Of a DNA stretch of 64,000 nucleotides, positions 1 through 6,960 are shown piece after piece; the stretch's first letter is position 1, and each line of letters begins with the position of its first letter. This DNA is from Photobacterium iliopiscarium (GTDB taxonomy: Bacteria; Pseudomonadota; Gammaproteobacteria; Enterobacterales; Vibrionaceae): contig NZ_PYOO01000001.1 of NCBI RefSeq assembly GCF_003026395.1, positions 186,001 to 250,000 on the forward strand. Direction: 5' to 3'. Position numbers and translations under genes: made by a program. The notes under the pieces were generated by a model. The model had not been told where the DNA came from, did no database searches, and saw only the letters and a list, made by a program, of their open reading frames with translations.

Positions 1-155
1 TCCCCACATAAATATGCACGACGTACACAACGATTAATTACATGATAAAAAGGCGTAATTTGAGGCTCTATCAATTTGCGTCTTGAGATAGTCATTCGTT
101 TCACCATAAGCAACTTGAAGCTTAAGTGTAGTAGCTCATGGTTGATGTGCAAGGC

Positions 156-175
156 TATGGCTGTCCTTTGTTTTC
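156..175 (+). repeat. isolated end of the structured repeat family
   Basis: This 20-base stretch (TATGGCTGTCC followed by TTTGTTTTC) matches the right-hand terminus of the repeat copies at 912-1009, 1998-2184 and 3683-3851. Only the terminus is present, directly beyond the stop codon of the minus-strand gene at 177-761. It looks like a decayed or truncated copy. The rest of 1-155 shows nothing I can name. Confidence 0.55.
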
Positions 176-176
176 T

Positions 177-761
177 TTATTTGTTTTCTTTAACCCGCTC
201 ATATGTTTCTTTCATTTCTTCTGGAGCAATACCATATTCATAATTAGCCAAATAACCATCTTTATAGACCGTCATTCCATTGTCACTCCAACTAACTTTA
301 ATGGTTGCCGTTTTACCATCTTTACTTCCCATAAGTTTGAGCATTTCAGTATCAATCAAAATGGCTTTTATCGTTTTAATACGTTTAAAAGATTGAAATT
401 CACTCGATACAGGTAACTCACCATAAGTCTTAACCCAAGTAGACTTAGGAACTAACCATTGATTATAAATATTATCAACAATCGGAGTTATTTTACTCGT
501 AATTACAATATCATTTGTCACACGGTTAGAGGTTTCAACAATAAAACCACCTTTAGTATCAGAAATATAAGTCGGAAAAACTGAACCCATTTCAGTATCT
601 GTGGGTAATCGTCCTAATGTTTTATCTTTCTTTACAAAAACTTGAGCATGTTCAAATTTAGCCATGATTTCAGGGATTTTCTGAAATTCAACGGGAGCAG
701 CAAACACATTACAAGTTAAAGTGAATATAGAAGCAGCAAATATGGTTTTTATCATTTTCAT
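177..761 (-). CDS. secreted hypothetical protein
   Basis: I do not recognise the family. The 194-residue product starts with a typical Sec signal peptide (MKMIKTIFAASIF, then a hydrophobic stretch ending NVFAAP), so it should be periplasmic or secreted. The start at 761 was chosen because the signal peptide begins there; the frame stays open 17 codons further upstream, but that extension would bury the signal. The mature part has no cysteine pairs or obvious catalytic motif and is mixed charged and beta-like. It lies between a repeat terminus (156-175) and a half repeat (912-1009), like the other accessory genes here, so it may be a recent acquisition. Confidence 0.6.
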   Translation of the reverse strand: MKMIKTIFAASIFTLTCNVFAAPVEFQKIPEIMAKFEHAQVFVKKDKTLGRLPTDTEMGSVFPTYISDTKGGFIVETSNRVTNDIVITSKITPIVDNIYNQWLVPKSTWVKTYGELPVSSEFQSFKRIKTIKAILIDTEMLKLMGSKDGKTATIKVSWSDNGMTVYKDGYLANYEYGIAPEEMKETYERVKENK

Positions 762-911
762 TATCTTATTCTTTAATATCACAGTCAAAAGACTCAGTGA
801 ATAATGCAACATTACCTATCCCATCTTACAAGGTAAACGCCCAGTGACTATTGATAATTATAATTGTGCATTTCCTCACATTACTCACTCTCTAAATAAA
901 TCATTCATCAT

Positions 912-1009
912 CCCTGACAATAGCGTTAACAATTGTCTATTTTATAAAGCGAAAATTATGGCTGTCCTTTGTTTTCATAAAGCGAAAATTATGGCTGTCC
1001 TTTGTTTTC
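912..1009 (+). repeat. right half of structured repeat, copy A
   Basis: The segment begins CCCTGACAATAGCGTTAA and ends in the family terminus TATGGCTGTCCTTTG. It aligns with the right halves of copies B (1998-2184) and C (3683-3851). The left half, including the paired terminal repeat, is absent, so this is a truncated copy. The end is tandemly duplicated (see 944-1009). Confidence 0.65.
944..1009 (+). repeat. perfect 33-bp tandem duplication of the repeat end
   Basis: Bases 944-976 and 977-1009 are identical 33-mers that begin ATAAAGCGAAAATTATGG and contain the GCTGTCC terminus. Because 33 is a multiple of three, the open frame through it (844-1443) stays open and would encode a repeated 11-residue unit (KAKIMAVLCFH). 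Copy B has a comparable duplication of its end (18 bp, GGTGTCCTATG plus T-tract), so duplication of this terminus happened at least twice. Confidence 0.85.
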
Positions 1010-1104
1010 ATTGTTTTCAGCAACCGCCTTTAGCAACTAAATCCCTACTACATTCAGCCCTTGATAGTGATAGAATCTCCGCATCAAAATTACCGAGAAA
1101 CTCT

Positions 1105-1443
1105 ATGTTTATCCATCACGTTAATGACATCGACTGGCTAGTGATTACAGCTTTTGAAGAACTGAAAACTTTATTTATCGAAGAAGCTGGTGCGATCCCC
1201 GGTTGCTTCTCTACCACCAGCGAATTGAACCTGATTGATCAAGCCAAGCGCACTTATGGATATTTGCCTACACTCAGCGGCATAATCACCGATACAGGCA
1301 CATTTCAACGCCAGAATAGCGAAGAAGATTTAGACCCACAGCTTGCCTGCCTAGTTGAGGGACGTGGTCGAGTGTTTATCTATCACGGCAGCTTTGTGGC
1401 TTTTGTGAATGACGAGCAAACCTTTATTACTCGAATGGACTAA
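1105..1443 (+). CDS. hypothetical protein, possibly 5'-truncated
   Basis: A 112-residue product from the ATG at 1105; I do not recognise it. The frame is open back to a GTG at 844, but that stretch translates the duplicated repeat at 944-1009, so it is unlikely to be native protein. The body (for example FEELKTLFIEEAGAIPG, YGYLPTLSGI, GRVFIYHGSFVAFV) looks like a folded cytoplasmic domain, not a random frame. There is no convincing ribosome binding site before 1105. The simplest reading is a gene whose 5' end was replaced by the repeat; a genuine short gene is also possible. Confidence 0.4.
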   Translation: MFIHHVNDIDWLVITAFEELKTLFIEEAGAIPGCFSTTSELNLIDQAKRTYGYLPTLSGIITDTGTFQRQNSEEDLDPQLACLVEGRGRVFIYHGSFVAFVNDEQTFITRMD

Positions 1444-1472
1444 CAAATTAATCCCACAAACACCCACCTCAT

Positions 1473-1889
1473 CTACATTTTATCGGCAAAATACGCCATG
1501 ATTTCAGCGGTCGTCATTTCTTTGGTTTGATTAGTAAAACAATAATAACTAGGGCGGGCATCGCTGAAATACTGCATATTCATTGTTAGCCCGTTTAAAT
1601 CAGGGAACAAACCTACAGGCATATTATATTCACCACTGGCTTTTATTTTATAGAACAAATGAGTGCCACATTCAGAACAAAAACCACGCGATGCCCAAGC
1701 TGATGATGGGTATATTTTAATGTTCTCTTCACCTTCAAAGGTTACTTGAGTACCACATTGAACAGCAAAAAATGGCGCACCACCCCACGTTCGACATGAC
1801 TGGCAATGACACACTGAAAACTTAGGATTAACGTCTACTGCAACAATTGTTACCGCACCGCAAAGGCAGCTTGCTTTTGAATCTAACAT
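1473..1889 (-). CDS. GFA/CENP-V domain protein
   Basis: The 138-residue product has the zinc-binding cysteine pattern of the GFA family (PF04828): CLCG near residue 9, CHCQSC around residue 28, then GFCSECGTHLF around residue 70. Family members include the protein first described as glutathione-dependent formaldehyde-activating enzyme and many uncharacterised proteins, so the substrate cannot be assigned. The length is usual for single-domain members. It is a monocistronic minus-strand gene between repeat copies A and B, and it ends 30 bases from the convergent gene at 1105-1443. Confidence 0.85.
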   Translation of the reverse strand: MLDSKASCLCGAVTIVAVDVNPKFSVCHCQSCRTWGGAPFFAVQCGTQVTFEGEENIKIYPSSAWASRGFCSECGTHLFYKIKASGEYNMPVGLFPDLNGLTMNMQYFSDARPSYYCFTNQTKEMTTAEIMAYFADKM

Positions 1890-1997
1890 AGTAAAACACC
1901 GTCAATTAATGGATAGAGAAGAATAGATATCCAGTCATCATAATTACACATTAAATACTGTATATAAACACAGTCCTATTTTGTGATGTTACTCAAA

Positions 1998-2184
1998 GAA
2001 TATAGGACAGCCACATATTTACGTTAAAAATTCAATACTCTATGAGTAGATTCCCTATCGTCCTCCAGAACATTCACTGTAGGAAATGACGATAATCAGT
2101 CCTGACAATAACATTAATTCTTATCTGTTTTCTAAAGGGAAAGTTATGGGTGTCCTATGTTTTTTTGGTGTCCTATGTTTTTTT
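1998..2184 (+). repeat. structured repeat, copy B (full length plus duplicated end)
   Basis: A 169-bp unit (1998-2166) begins GAATATAGGACAGCCACA and ends TATGGGTGTCCTATG plus a T-tract. The ends form an imperfect 14-bp terminal inverted repeat (ATAGGACAGCC against ATAGGACACCC on the other strand). Internally, ATTCCCTA pairs with TAGGAAAT (one wobble) around a small stem-loop. The last 18 bases are repeated once more at 2167-2184. No reading frame is present, so it is MITE-like or cassette-border-like in character. Confidence 0.8.
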
Positions 2185-2189
2185 CTTCC

Positions 2190-2236
2190 AACACTTGAAT
2201 AGGTGTCGGCTGCGCGACACATATCCTCATCTGTTA
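2190..2236 (-). repeat. conserved hairpin element after the SIR2 gene
   Basis: This stretch closely matches 3903-3949, which sits at the same place relative to higA. Within it, 2197-2226 folds on the minus strand as GGATA-T-GTGTCG, loop, CGACAC-C-TATTC. The second copy changes both sides of the stem in step, so the structure is conserved more than the bases. It starts five bases beyond the SIR2 stop codon. It has no following U-tract, so it is not a normal terminator. It could be a recombination site or a 3'-end structure. Confidence 0.65.
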
Positions 2237-2240
2237 TACA

Positions 2241-3587
2241 TTAGATCCACGGCGGATGATGAATTACAATTTCATCAGGGCTATTTAGTGATTTAAGATA
2301 CTGTGTTGCTTGCTTTAATGATACTTTATGAGCGTTAGGGTTCGACCTAACAAAGCTAATAAAGTCTTCAAAAGTATATAGATCTTCTTTTGCACCAAAA
2401 GCAAAGTACTTTGGAATCTCAAAGTCTGCACTATCAAAACAGTTGTCTAAGTGATAAATCAGCCCTCGAATATAACCTTCGACATAAGCGACCCCAGTAT
2501 AACTTTTGACTTTTCTTTTCTCTGACTGAATATGTTGATATCCAACAATTAGTTTCTGTAACCAACATGGATGAGAATATTCACCTGAATATCGATTTTT
2601 TTGTATCCTTTGAAGCGCATGAATTACCCCATCTTGGTAACAAGCAGCATAGATGATCTGTGGGCATTCAGTGTTGCTAACTTTATTAGCCATTTCGATG
2701 TGCTCATCTGCGAAATCACTTAGTATGAATGAAGACAGCTCGTAGGAAAGATCTGGAAGTAAAAGGTCTCGCTCAACTGCCTCTTGCTTTACCAATTCTA
2801 GGAAGTAAGTTCCATCGGTTACGATTGGAATAAGCCCAGCCTCTCTAAATCGCTCAGCCTCAACTTCAAAAGGAGTCACTACATACGCCTGTCGATGTAG
2901 AAGATCCATTTGAGATTTTACCAAGCCATATACCTCTTGAAAATCACTATCACGCATTGAATAACCAATAAAAATAACTGTTTGAGTCGCCAAGATGGTT
3001 TTGAGCATACCACCAATCAACTCCTCATTGAGACGCCTAGTACACTCCGTGTAGTCATCCTCTGTTGCTACAACAGTTGAAAGATTATCGATTGAACCGT
3101 GAATTTTTAATATACGGCGGTCTGCAACCTCCCAAAATGCTAAATCACTATCTAAGACAAAAGGCGTTGCATGAGAAAAGTCTTCAAAATAAGTATCCCA
3201 ATTTGTCGTAACGATATTTTTAACAGGGAAAAGAGTTCCAATTGATTTATGAAAAGACGTAGCCATTTTTTGCAATTCAGGGAAAGAATCAATGGTTTTA
3301 AACCTTGAACGAATCATTTGTAACAGCTTCATACGTCCATTTGGTTGGTTACAGAATTCTTGCATCATTTGCGGAAAGCTTAGGTCTTTATCGGATACAT
3401 TAATCTCCTTTGCTACCTGCTCATAAAAGTTAATATTTAATACAGTTGGAGCTTCTGTGCTAATACCCGCCCCAGTAAAAAACGTAACTTTCCCTGCTAG
3501 TACTTCATCGACTAACTCCTTTGGAAGCTGTACATCAATATTATTTTTGCAACCAACACAATCGCAATTATTTTCATGAGATTTCAA
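2241..3587 (-). CDS. SIR2-domain protein, probable NADase of a defence system
   Basis: The 448-residue product carries a SIR2-like domain (SIR2_2 type): GAGIS at residues 39-43 for NAD binding, TTNWD at 127-131, IHGS at 162-165 with the conserved His, and FIGYSMRDSDF at 206-216. The N terminus has a Cys/His cluster (NNCDCVGCKNN, residues 7-16) that might hold a metal. The helical half after about residue 270 is not one I recognise. Many bacterial proteins of this type degrade NAD after phage infection, but no partner gene (ThsB, Argonaute, helicase) is adjacent. It lies alone between repeat copies B and C. Defence is inferred from family and setting, not shown. Confidence 0.8.
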   Translation of the reverse strand: MKSHENNCDCVGCKNNIDVQLPKELVDEVLAGKVTFFTGAGISTEAPTVLNINFYEQVAKEINVSDKDLSFPQMMQEFCNQPNGRMKLLQMIRSRFKTIDSFPELQKMATSFHKSIGTLFPVKNIVTTNWDTYFEDFSHATPFVLDSDLAFWEVADRRILKIHGSIDNLSTVVATEDDYTECTRRLNEELIGGMLKTILATQTVIFIGYSMRDSDFQEVYGLVKSQMDLLHRQAYVVTPFEVEAERFREAGLIPIVTDGTYFLELVKQEAVERDLLLPDLSYELSSFILSDFADEHIEMANKVSNTECPQIIYAACYQDGVIHALQRIQKNRYSGEYSHPCWLQKLIVGYQHIQSEKRKVKSYTGVAYVEGYIRGLIYHLDNCFDSADFEIPKYFAFGAKEDLYTFEDFISFVRSNPNAHKVSLKQATQYLKSLNSPDEIVIHHPPWI

Positions 3588-3682
3588 AACATTCTCCTAA
3601 TGTATAACAACTTGCCCGAATTTGTTCTTTGAACATACGCCGTATTTATCTTTTCATAATATAAAAAGCATTATAAATCCAA

Positions 3683-3851
3683 GAATATAGGACAGCCATA
3701 TATTTACGTTAAAAATTCAATGCGCTATGAGTAGATTCCCTATCGCCCTCTTGGGCATTCACTGTAGGGAATGACGGTAATCAGCCCGGACAATAGCGTT
3801 AATTCTTGTCTGTTTTTTAAAGGGAAATTTATGGGTGTCCTATGTTTTTTT
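3683..3851 (+). repeat. structured repeat, copy C (full length)
   Basis: The 169-bp copy begins GAATATAGGACAGCCATA and ends TATGGGTGTCCTATG plus T-tract. The ends form a 14-bp terminal inverted repeat with one mismatch. Nested stems follow: CGCTAT with ATAGCG, ATTCCCTA with TAGGGAAT, and GCCC with GGGC at the tip. The tip differs from copy B (GTTC/GGAC) and copy D (GCC/GGC), but pairing is kept in all three. It separates the SIR2 gene from higBA. Confidence 0.85.
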
Positions 3852-3902
3852 CATCATGACATTCGTAATATTTACTTATATAAGGCTGCTTGGGCTTGTC
3901 CA

Positions 3903-3949
3903 GCACTTCGGATAAGTGTCGGTTGCGCAACACATATCCTTATCGGTTA
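3903..3949 (-). repeat. conserved hairpin element abutting the higA stop codon
   Basis: The second copy of the element at 2190-2236. The stem at 3910-3939 reads, on the minus strand, GGATA-T-GTGT, loop, ACAC-T-TATCC. The higA TAA stop is the first triplet of the shared sequence, which begins TAACCGATAAGG on the minus strand. Overlap between a stop codon and such a site is typical of integron attC sites, but I could not find the matching GTTRRRY end, so I do not call it attC. Confidence 0.65.
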
Positions 3950-4375
3950 AACGCAGCTAAAAAACAATGCAGGGCTGATATTATATTTAGATGAAATAGC
4001 TTGAATATGCTCTTTCGTTAGCTTACGAGAACCATTAAGGATCATTGAAACTAAACTTTTACCACCAATGACATCTTTTAAGTCATCAGCTTTAAGTTGA
4101 TACTGATCCATTAATACACGTAGTGTTGCTACACCATCATCTAAGTGCTCAATACGAGCATTAAACTCTGCAAATTCATCGGCATGATCTTCCCAACGTT
4201 CGATAGAGACTTCTAAAACCTCAATTAATGGTTTGTAGATATCATATTCTTCAATAAGATCTTCCATTAACGCCAAGGCTTCAGCATATTCCTCTTCCGT
4301 TGAAATATGACCGACAAAACTAGCCATTGAAAATAATTGTAATGCTGTTGATTTAACTTGATTAAAATTTTTCAT
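3947..4375 (-). CDS. higA: HigA antitoxin
   Basis: The 142-residue product resembles Escherichia coli HigA (YgjM) along its length: an acidic helical N-terminal region (STEEEYAEALALMEDLIEE), a middle WEDHADEFAEFNARIEHLDDG, and a C-terminal helix-turn-helix (DLKDVIGGKSLVSMILNGSRKLT). Antitoxins of this type neutralise HigB and repress the operon through the helix-turn-helix. The start at 4375 was chosen because AAGGAG lies just upstream, inside higB, and the ATG overlaps the higB TGA as ATGA. Toxin before antitoxin is the usual higBA order. Confidence 0.9.
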   Translation of the reverse strand: MKNFNQVKSTALQLFSMASFVGHISTEEEYAEALALMEDLIEEYDIYKPLIEVLEVSIERWEDHADEFAEFNARIEHLDDGVATLRVLMDQYQLKADDLKDVIGGKSLVSMILNGSRKLTKEHIQAISSKYNISPALFFSCV

Positions 4376-4683
4376 TTCGACTCCTTTGCGTATTTGGCAC
4401 ATAATTTGTCATATTCTGCGTGAGGAACAATATGCTTAACAAACATTCTGTTATCTCGAAATTCGATAAAAGTCATTAATCGTAAATTATTCCCACCGAT
4501 ATCCAGAACATACCATTTATCTTTATACTTAAAGTTATCTAAGCTTGGGTAAACATTTTTCATTTCAAGTGGATTTGAAAAGTTATTATTTTTTAATGAT
4601 TTATATATTGCATCAATGGCCGCAGCATCATTCGGGTATTTTTTTGCCGCATCACTAAAAGGTTTTCTTGATATTACGTGCAT
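4372..4683 (-). CDS. higB: HigB toxin (mRNA interferase)
   Basis: The 103-residue product resembles E. coli HigB (YgjN): MHVISRKPFSDAAKKYP at the start, VYPSLDNFKYKDKWYVLDIG in the middle, and VPHAEYDKLCAKYA at the end. This RelE-superfamily toxin cleaves mRNA on translating ribosomes and is held in check by HigA. The start at 4683 follows an AGAGGTG ribosome binding site; an earlier ATG at 4719 lacks one and would read through the operator. Length and order agree with a complete, probably working module. Confidence 0.9.
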   Translation of the reverse strand: MHVISRKPFSDAAKKYPNDAAAIDAIYKSLKNNNFSNPLEMKNVYPSLDNFKYKDKWYVLDIGGNNLRLMTFIEFRDNRMFVKHIVPHAEYDKLCAKYAKESK

Positions 4684-4696
4684 AAACACCTCTAAA

Positions 4697-4747
4697 TTCA
4701 CTATATGTGAATATAGCACCTACGAACAAAGTTCACAAGTTGTGAAC
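4697..4747 (-). promoter_or_regulatory. higBA operator, two palindromes
   Basis: Two inverted repeats sit immediately upstream of higB. The first is TTCACTATATGTGAA at 4697-4711. The second is GTTCACAAGTTGTGAAC at 4731-4747. They share the half-site TTCAC/GTGAA, as expected for two HigA dimers repressing their own promoter. The assignment as HigA sites is inferred from position. Confidence 0.65.
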
Positions 4748-4753
4748 TCACAA

Positions 4754-4850
4754 GAATACAGGACAGCCATATATTACTTTAAACATTCAACACTCTGTAA
4801 GTAGATTCCCTATCGCCATCGCGGGCATTCACTGTAGGGAATGACGGTAA
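4754..4850 (+). repeat. left half of structured repeat, copy D
   Basis: The sequence begins GAATACAGGACAGCCATA and runs through the central ATTCCCTA/TAGGGAAT stem to GACGGTAA, then diverges. The right half, with its terminal repeat, is missing. It marks the right edge of the repeat-rich accessory segment; no further copy was seen beyond it in the window. Confidence 0.75.
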
Positions 4851-4869
4851 TTGTTTGGGGGTATTTAAA

Positions 4870-4899
4870 CAAAAAAGGGACACTACGATGAGCATCCCT
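4870..4899 (-). terminator. Rho-independent terminator
   Basis: On the minus strand AGGGATGCT and AGTGTCCCT pair (two G-U pairs) around a six-base loop, followed by TTTTTTG. It lies about 180 bases beyond the stop codon of the small gene at 5080-5277, which is its likely source transcript. Confidence 0.7.
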
Positions 4900-5079
4900 A
4901 GGAAGAGTTCAGAGTGCGAGCTATAACAGTTTGCTTATACCTCGCGTTAATAATGTAAGTTGCCTTACTTTGCCTCTGACATTGCTGTACGTTCACGATT
5001 TGGAACGTTGTAATGCGGTTAACGAATAACTGATACATGCACCTCGCCTCGTTGGCTAATGCGCTAATTCATCCCATTC
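4900..5079 (-). other. long 3' untranslated region, possible 3'-derived small RNA
   Basis: No reading frame of note lies between the small gene ending at 5080 and the terminator at 4870-4899. The region is less AT-rich than the neighbouring spacers. A transcript ending at that terminator would carry about 180 untranslated bases, a layout from which 3'-end small RNAs are known to be released in Vibrionaceae. This is inference only; I see no clear internal promoter. Confidence 0.25.
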
Positions 5080-5277
5080 TTAATGCAATAAACCCAACTC
5101 TCTGGCTTCGGCAAGGGTTAACCCACTTGCTTGAATATCGCGTAGCATCTCAATGCGTCGTCGTGCAGCACCTTGCTGCTTCTTGCTATCTGCGATGTTG
5201 GTTGCTGAATCGTCTTTGTGTTCCCACTTAGATGAAACGGCAGACATTTCTGAATAATCAATAGAGTTAATAGACAC
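5080..5277 (-). CDS. small conserved basic protein, hypothetical
   Basis: A 65-residue hydrophilic protein with a basic block (KKQQGAARRRIEMLRDIQ, residues 32-49) and the end LAEARELGLLH. The arginine-rich helix recalls small proteins annotated as the PA3496 family, but that match is uncertain. The GTG start at 5277 is supported by a strong AGGAGG five bases upstream. It has no signal or membrane segment. It is monocistronic and apparently ends in the distant terminator at 4870-4899. Confidence 0.65.
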   Translation of the reverse strand: MSINSIDYSEMSAVSSKWEHKDDSATNIADSKKQQGAARRRIEMLRDIQASGLTLAEARELGLLH

Positions 5278-5750
5278 AATACCCTCCTAAAGAAACCTGT
5301 GTCGACATGCAGTACTTAGTATCAAAGGTTTTTAATTGAAAAAAGCACATAACAACAACTTTGTGAACAAGGCCATATTCGTAATAAAATTACTAAAAAA
5401 GACTAGTAATAGATCTATTTATTGCGTAGTTTTGATCATTCATGCTTTACAAATAACGCATGCTTAAACGCAAAATATTTATTCCGTTATGTCGCCCTTT
5501 TGTCCCATGTGTTTATCCACTTTTACTCATAAAACACCCTACTAAGTTCATACCATCACGTTAATACCATTAGAAGTAAAAATTATTAACGATATAAACA
5601 GTTAATGCACTTCGTTGTTTCACTATTAACAACAGATTAGGTATCATTTTACAGTCTAAAATGTGAAACTTTACATTACAAAAATTTACCTATAGCTCGC
5701 TATCTAAAAAGCGTACCGTTACAAGATAGCTTTAATTAAGGTCCACTATT
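5278..5750. other. intergenic region without recognised features
   Basis: About 470 AT-rich bases between two divergent genes. They must contain the promoters of both the small gene (ending at 5080) and the peroxidase gene (5751). I see no strong operator palindrome, repeat or open frame. Confidence 0.5.
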
Positions 5751-6689
5751 ATGAATGCAATGTTATCTGAACGTGCCCAACCAGGCGCTTTATCAAATCC
5801 AAATACGTTTGCTGAATATCTTACTTTTGTTTTTAAAGCAGATATTGATGCCGAAGCCGTAAGCGATGCCTTCGCTAAAATTCAGATCATTGAAAAATCC
5901 ATTGGCCAAAAAGATTCAGACGCAGATCTTAGCTTTACACTAGGTGTCTCTCAACACGGTTGGTCAACCGCTTTCCCTACAACACCGGTTCCTGCTTTAC
6001 TACAAGATTTTAAAGCGATGGTTGATGGCGAACGCCAATTCCCTAGCACCCCTGGTGATGTATTTATCATGATTAAATCTGAACGTATGGATTTAAACTA
6101 TCAAGCCGCTAAATACCTTGCACAATCATTTACTAAAGTAGCAACATTAATTGAAGATATTCAAGGCTTTAAATACCTTGATAGCCGCGACATGATTGAT
6201 TTTGTTGATGGTACTGAAAACCCTAAAAATACAGCACGTCTAAATGCTGTATTAGTGGTTGACGATCTTGATATTCACCAAGGTGGTAGCTACTTAACGG
6301 TTCAACGTTATATTGACCGTCAAGGTTTATGGGACAAGCAGCCAACTGAATACCAAGAGCAAGTTATCGGTCGTACTAAGCTTGATGATATTGAACTTGA
6401 TGATGATGTGAAGCCTGTATGGGCGCACAACAATAAAAGTAAAGTGATCATTGATGACACAGAAATCAAAATGCTGCGTCAAAACCGTCCGTTTGGTAAT
6501 GCGATGGAACATGGCACCATGTTTATCGGTTTAACTGCATCACCTGTTATTATGAGCACATCATTGCAACAAATGATCTTTGCTGACAGTAACGGCCATT
6601 ACGACCGTTTACTTGATTTTGTTGAAGCGAAAACAGGTACTAACTACTTTATCGTTTCTCAAACACTATTAGACACTTTTGCTGACTAA
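5751..6689 (+). CDS. DyP-type haem peroxidase (YfeX-like)
   Basis: The 312-residue product is a dye-decolourising peroxidase of the cytosolic YfeX/TyrA kind: no signal peptide and two ferredoxin-like halves. The active-site stretch is DMIDFVDGTENP (residues 147-158), with distal Asp153. His226 in PVWAHNNKS is the likely proximal haem ligand, and MLRQNRPFGN (241-250) supplies the distal arginine region. These enzymes use peroxide to oxidise organic substrates, and YfeX also acts on porphyrins; the substrate here is unknown. The usual GxxDG begins with Asp instead of Gly (D150). The ATG at 5751 lacks a strong ribosome binding site; it is followed by its own terminator. Confidence 0.9.
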   Translation: MNAMLSERAQPGALSNPNTFAEYLTFVFKADIDAEAVSDAFAKIQIIEKSIGQKDSDADLSFTLGVSQHGWSTAFPTTPVPALLQDFKAMVDGERQFPSTPGDVFIMIKSERMDLNYQAAKYLAQSFTKVATLIEDIQGFKYLDSRDMIDFVDGTENPKNTARLNAVLVVDDLDIHQGGSYLTVQRYIDRQGLWDKQPTEYQEQVIGRTKLDDIELDDDVKPVWAHNNKSKVIIDDTEIKMLRQNRPFGNAMEHGTMFIGLTASPVIMSTSLQQMIFADSNGHYDRLLDFVEAKTGTNYFIVSQTLLDTFAD

Positions 6690-6715
6690 TCTTGTTTAAT
6701 AATCTGTAAATTTTT

Positions 6716-6752
6716 CAGCCCATTGGCGTTTATCGTTAATGGGCTGATTTTG
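6716..6752 (+). terminator. Rho-independent terminator of the peroxidase gene
   Basis: CAGCCCATT and AATGGGCTG form a stem around a 13-base loop, followed by ATTTTG. It lies 27 bases after the peroxidase stop codon. Confidence 0.75.
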
Positions 6753-6960
6753 TAATAACACCCAGAGCAATATAATTAACGAATATAAATCAGCATAAGT
6801 AAATCTTTGTTATCACTAACTCATTGAATCTATTAAGCCTCGTTTTATTTAACAGAATAATGGCTTGCTTCCTAACAATTTCTGTTGTCCCCTATAAACT
6901 TATTTATTATTAGCGCTTTTTTATCTCGTATATGAAAAGGCATTTTCTCTGGGGGCCAGA

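Noticed and set aside
156-1009. CRISPR-like repeats
   Set aside because: The two adjacent 33-mers are a direct tandem duplication without spacers, and the other copies are hundreds of bases apart; no cas genes are present.
844-1104. N-terminal extension of the hypothetical gene at 1105-1443
   Set aside because: This part translates the repeat element and its duplicated end, so it is unlikely to be native coding sequence.
1998-3949. Integron attC sites
   Set aside because: The stop-adjacent hairpins begin with a TAAC-like box, but no complementary GTTRRRY end or paired inner boxes at the usual distance were found, and no integrase gene is in the window.
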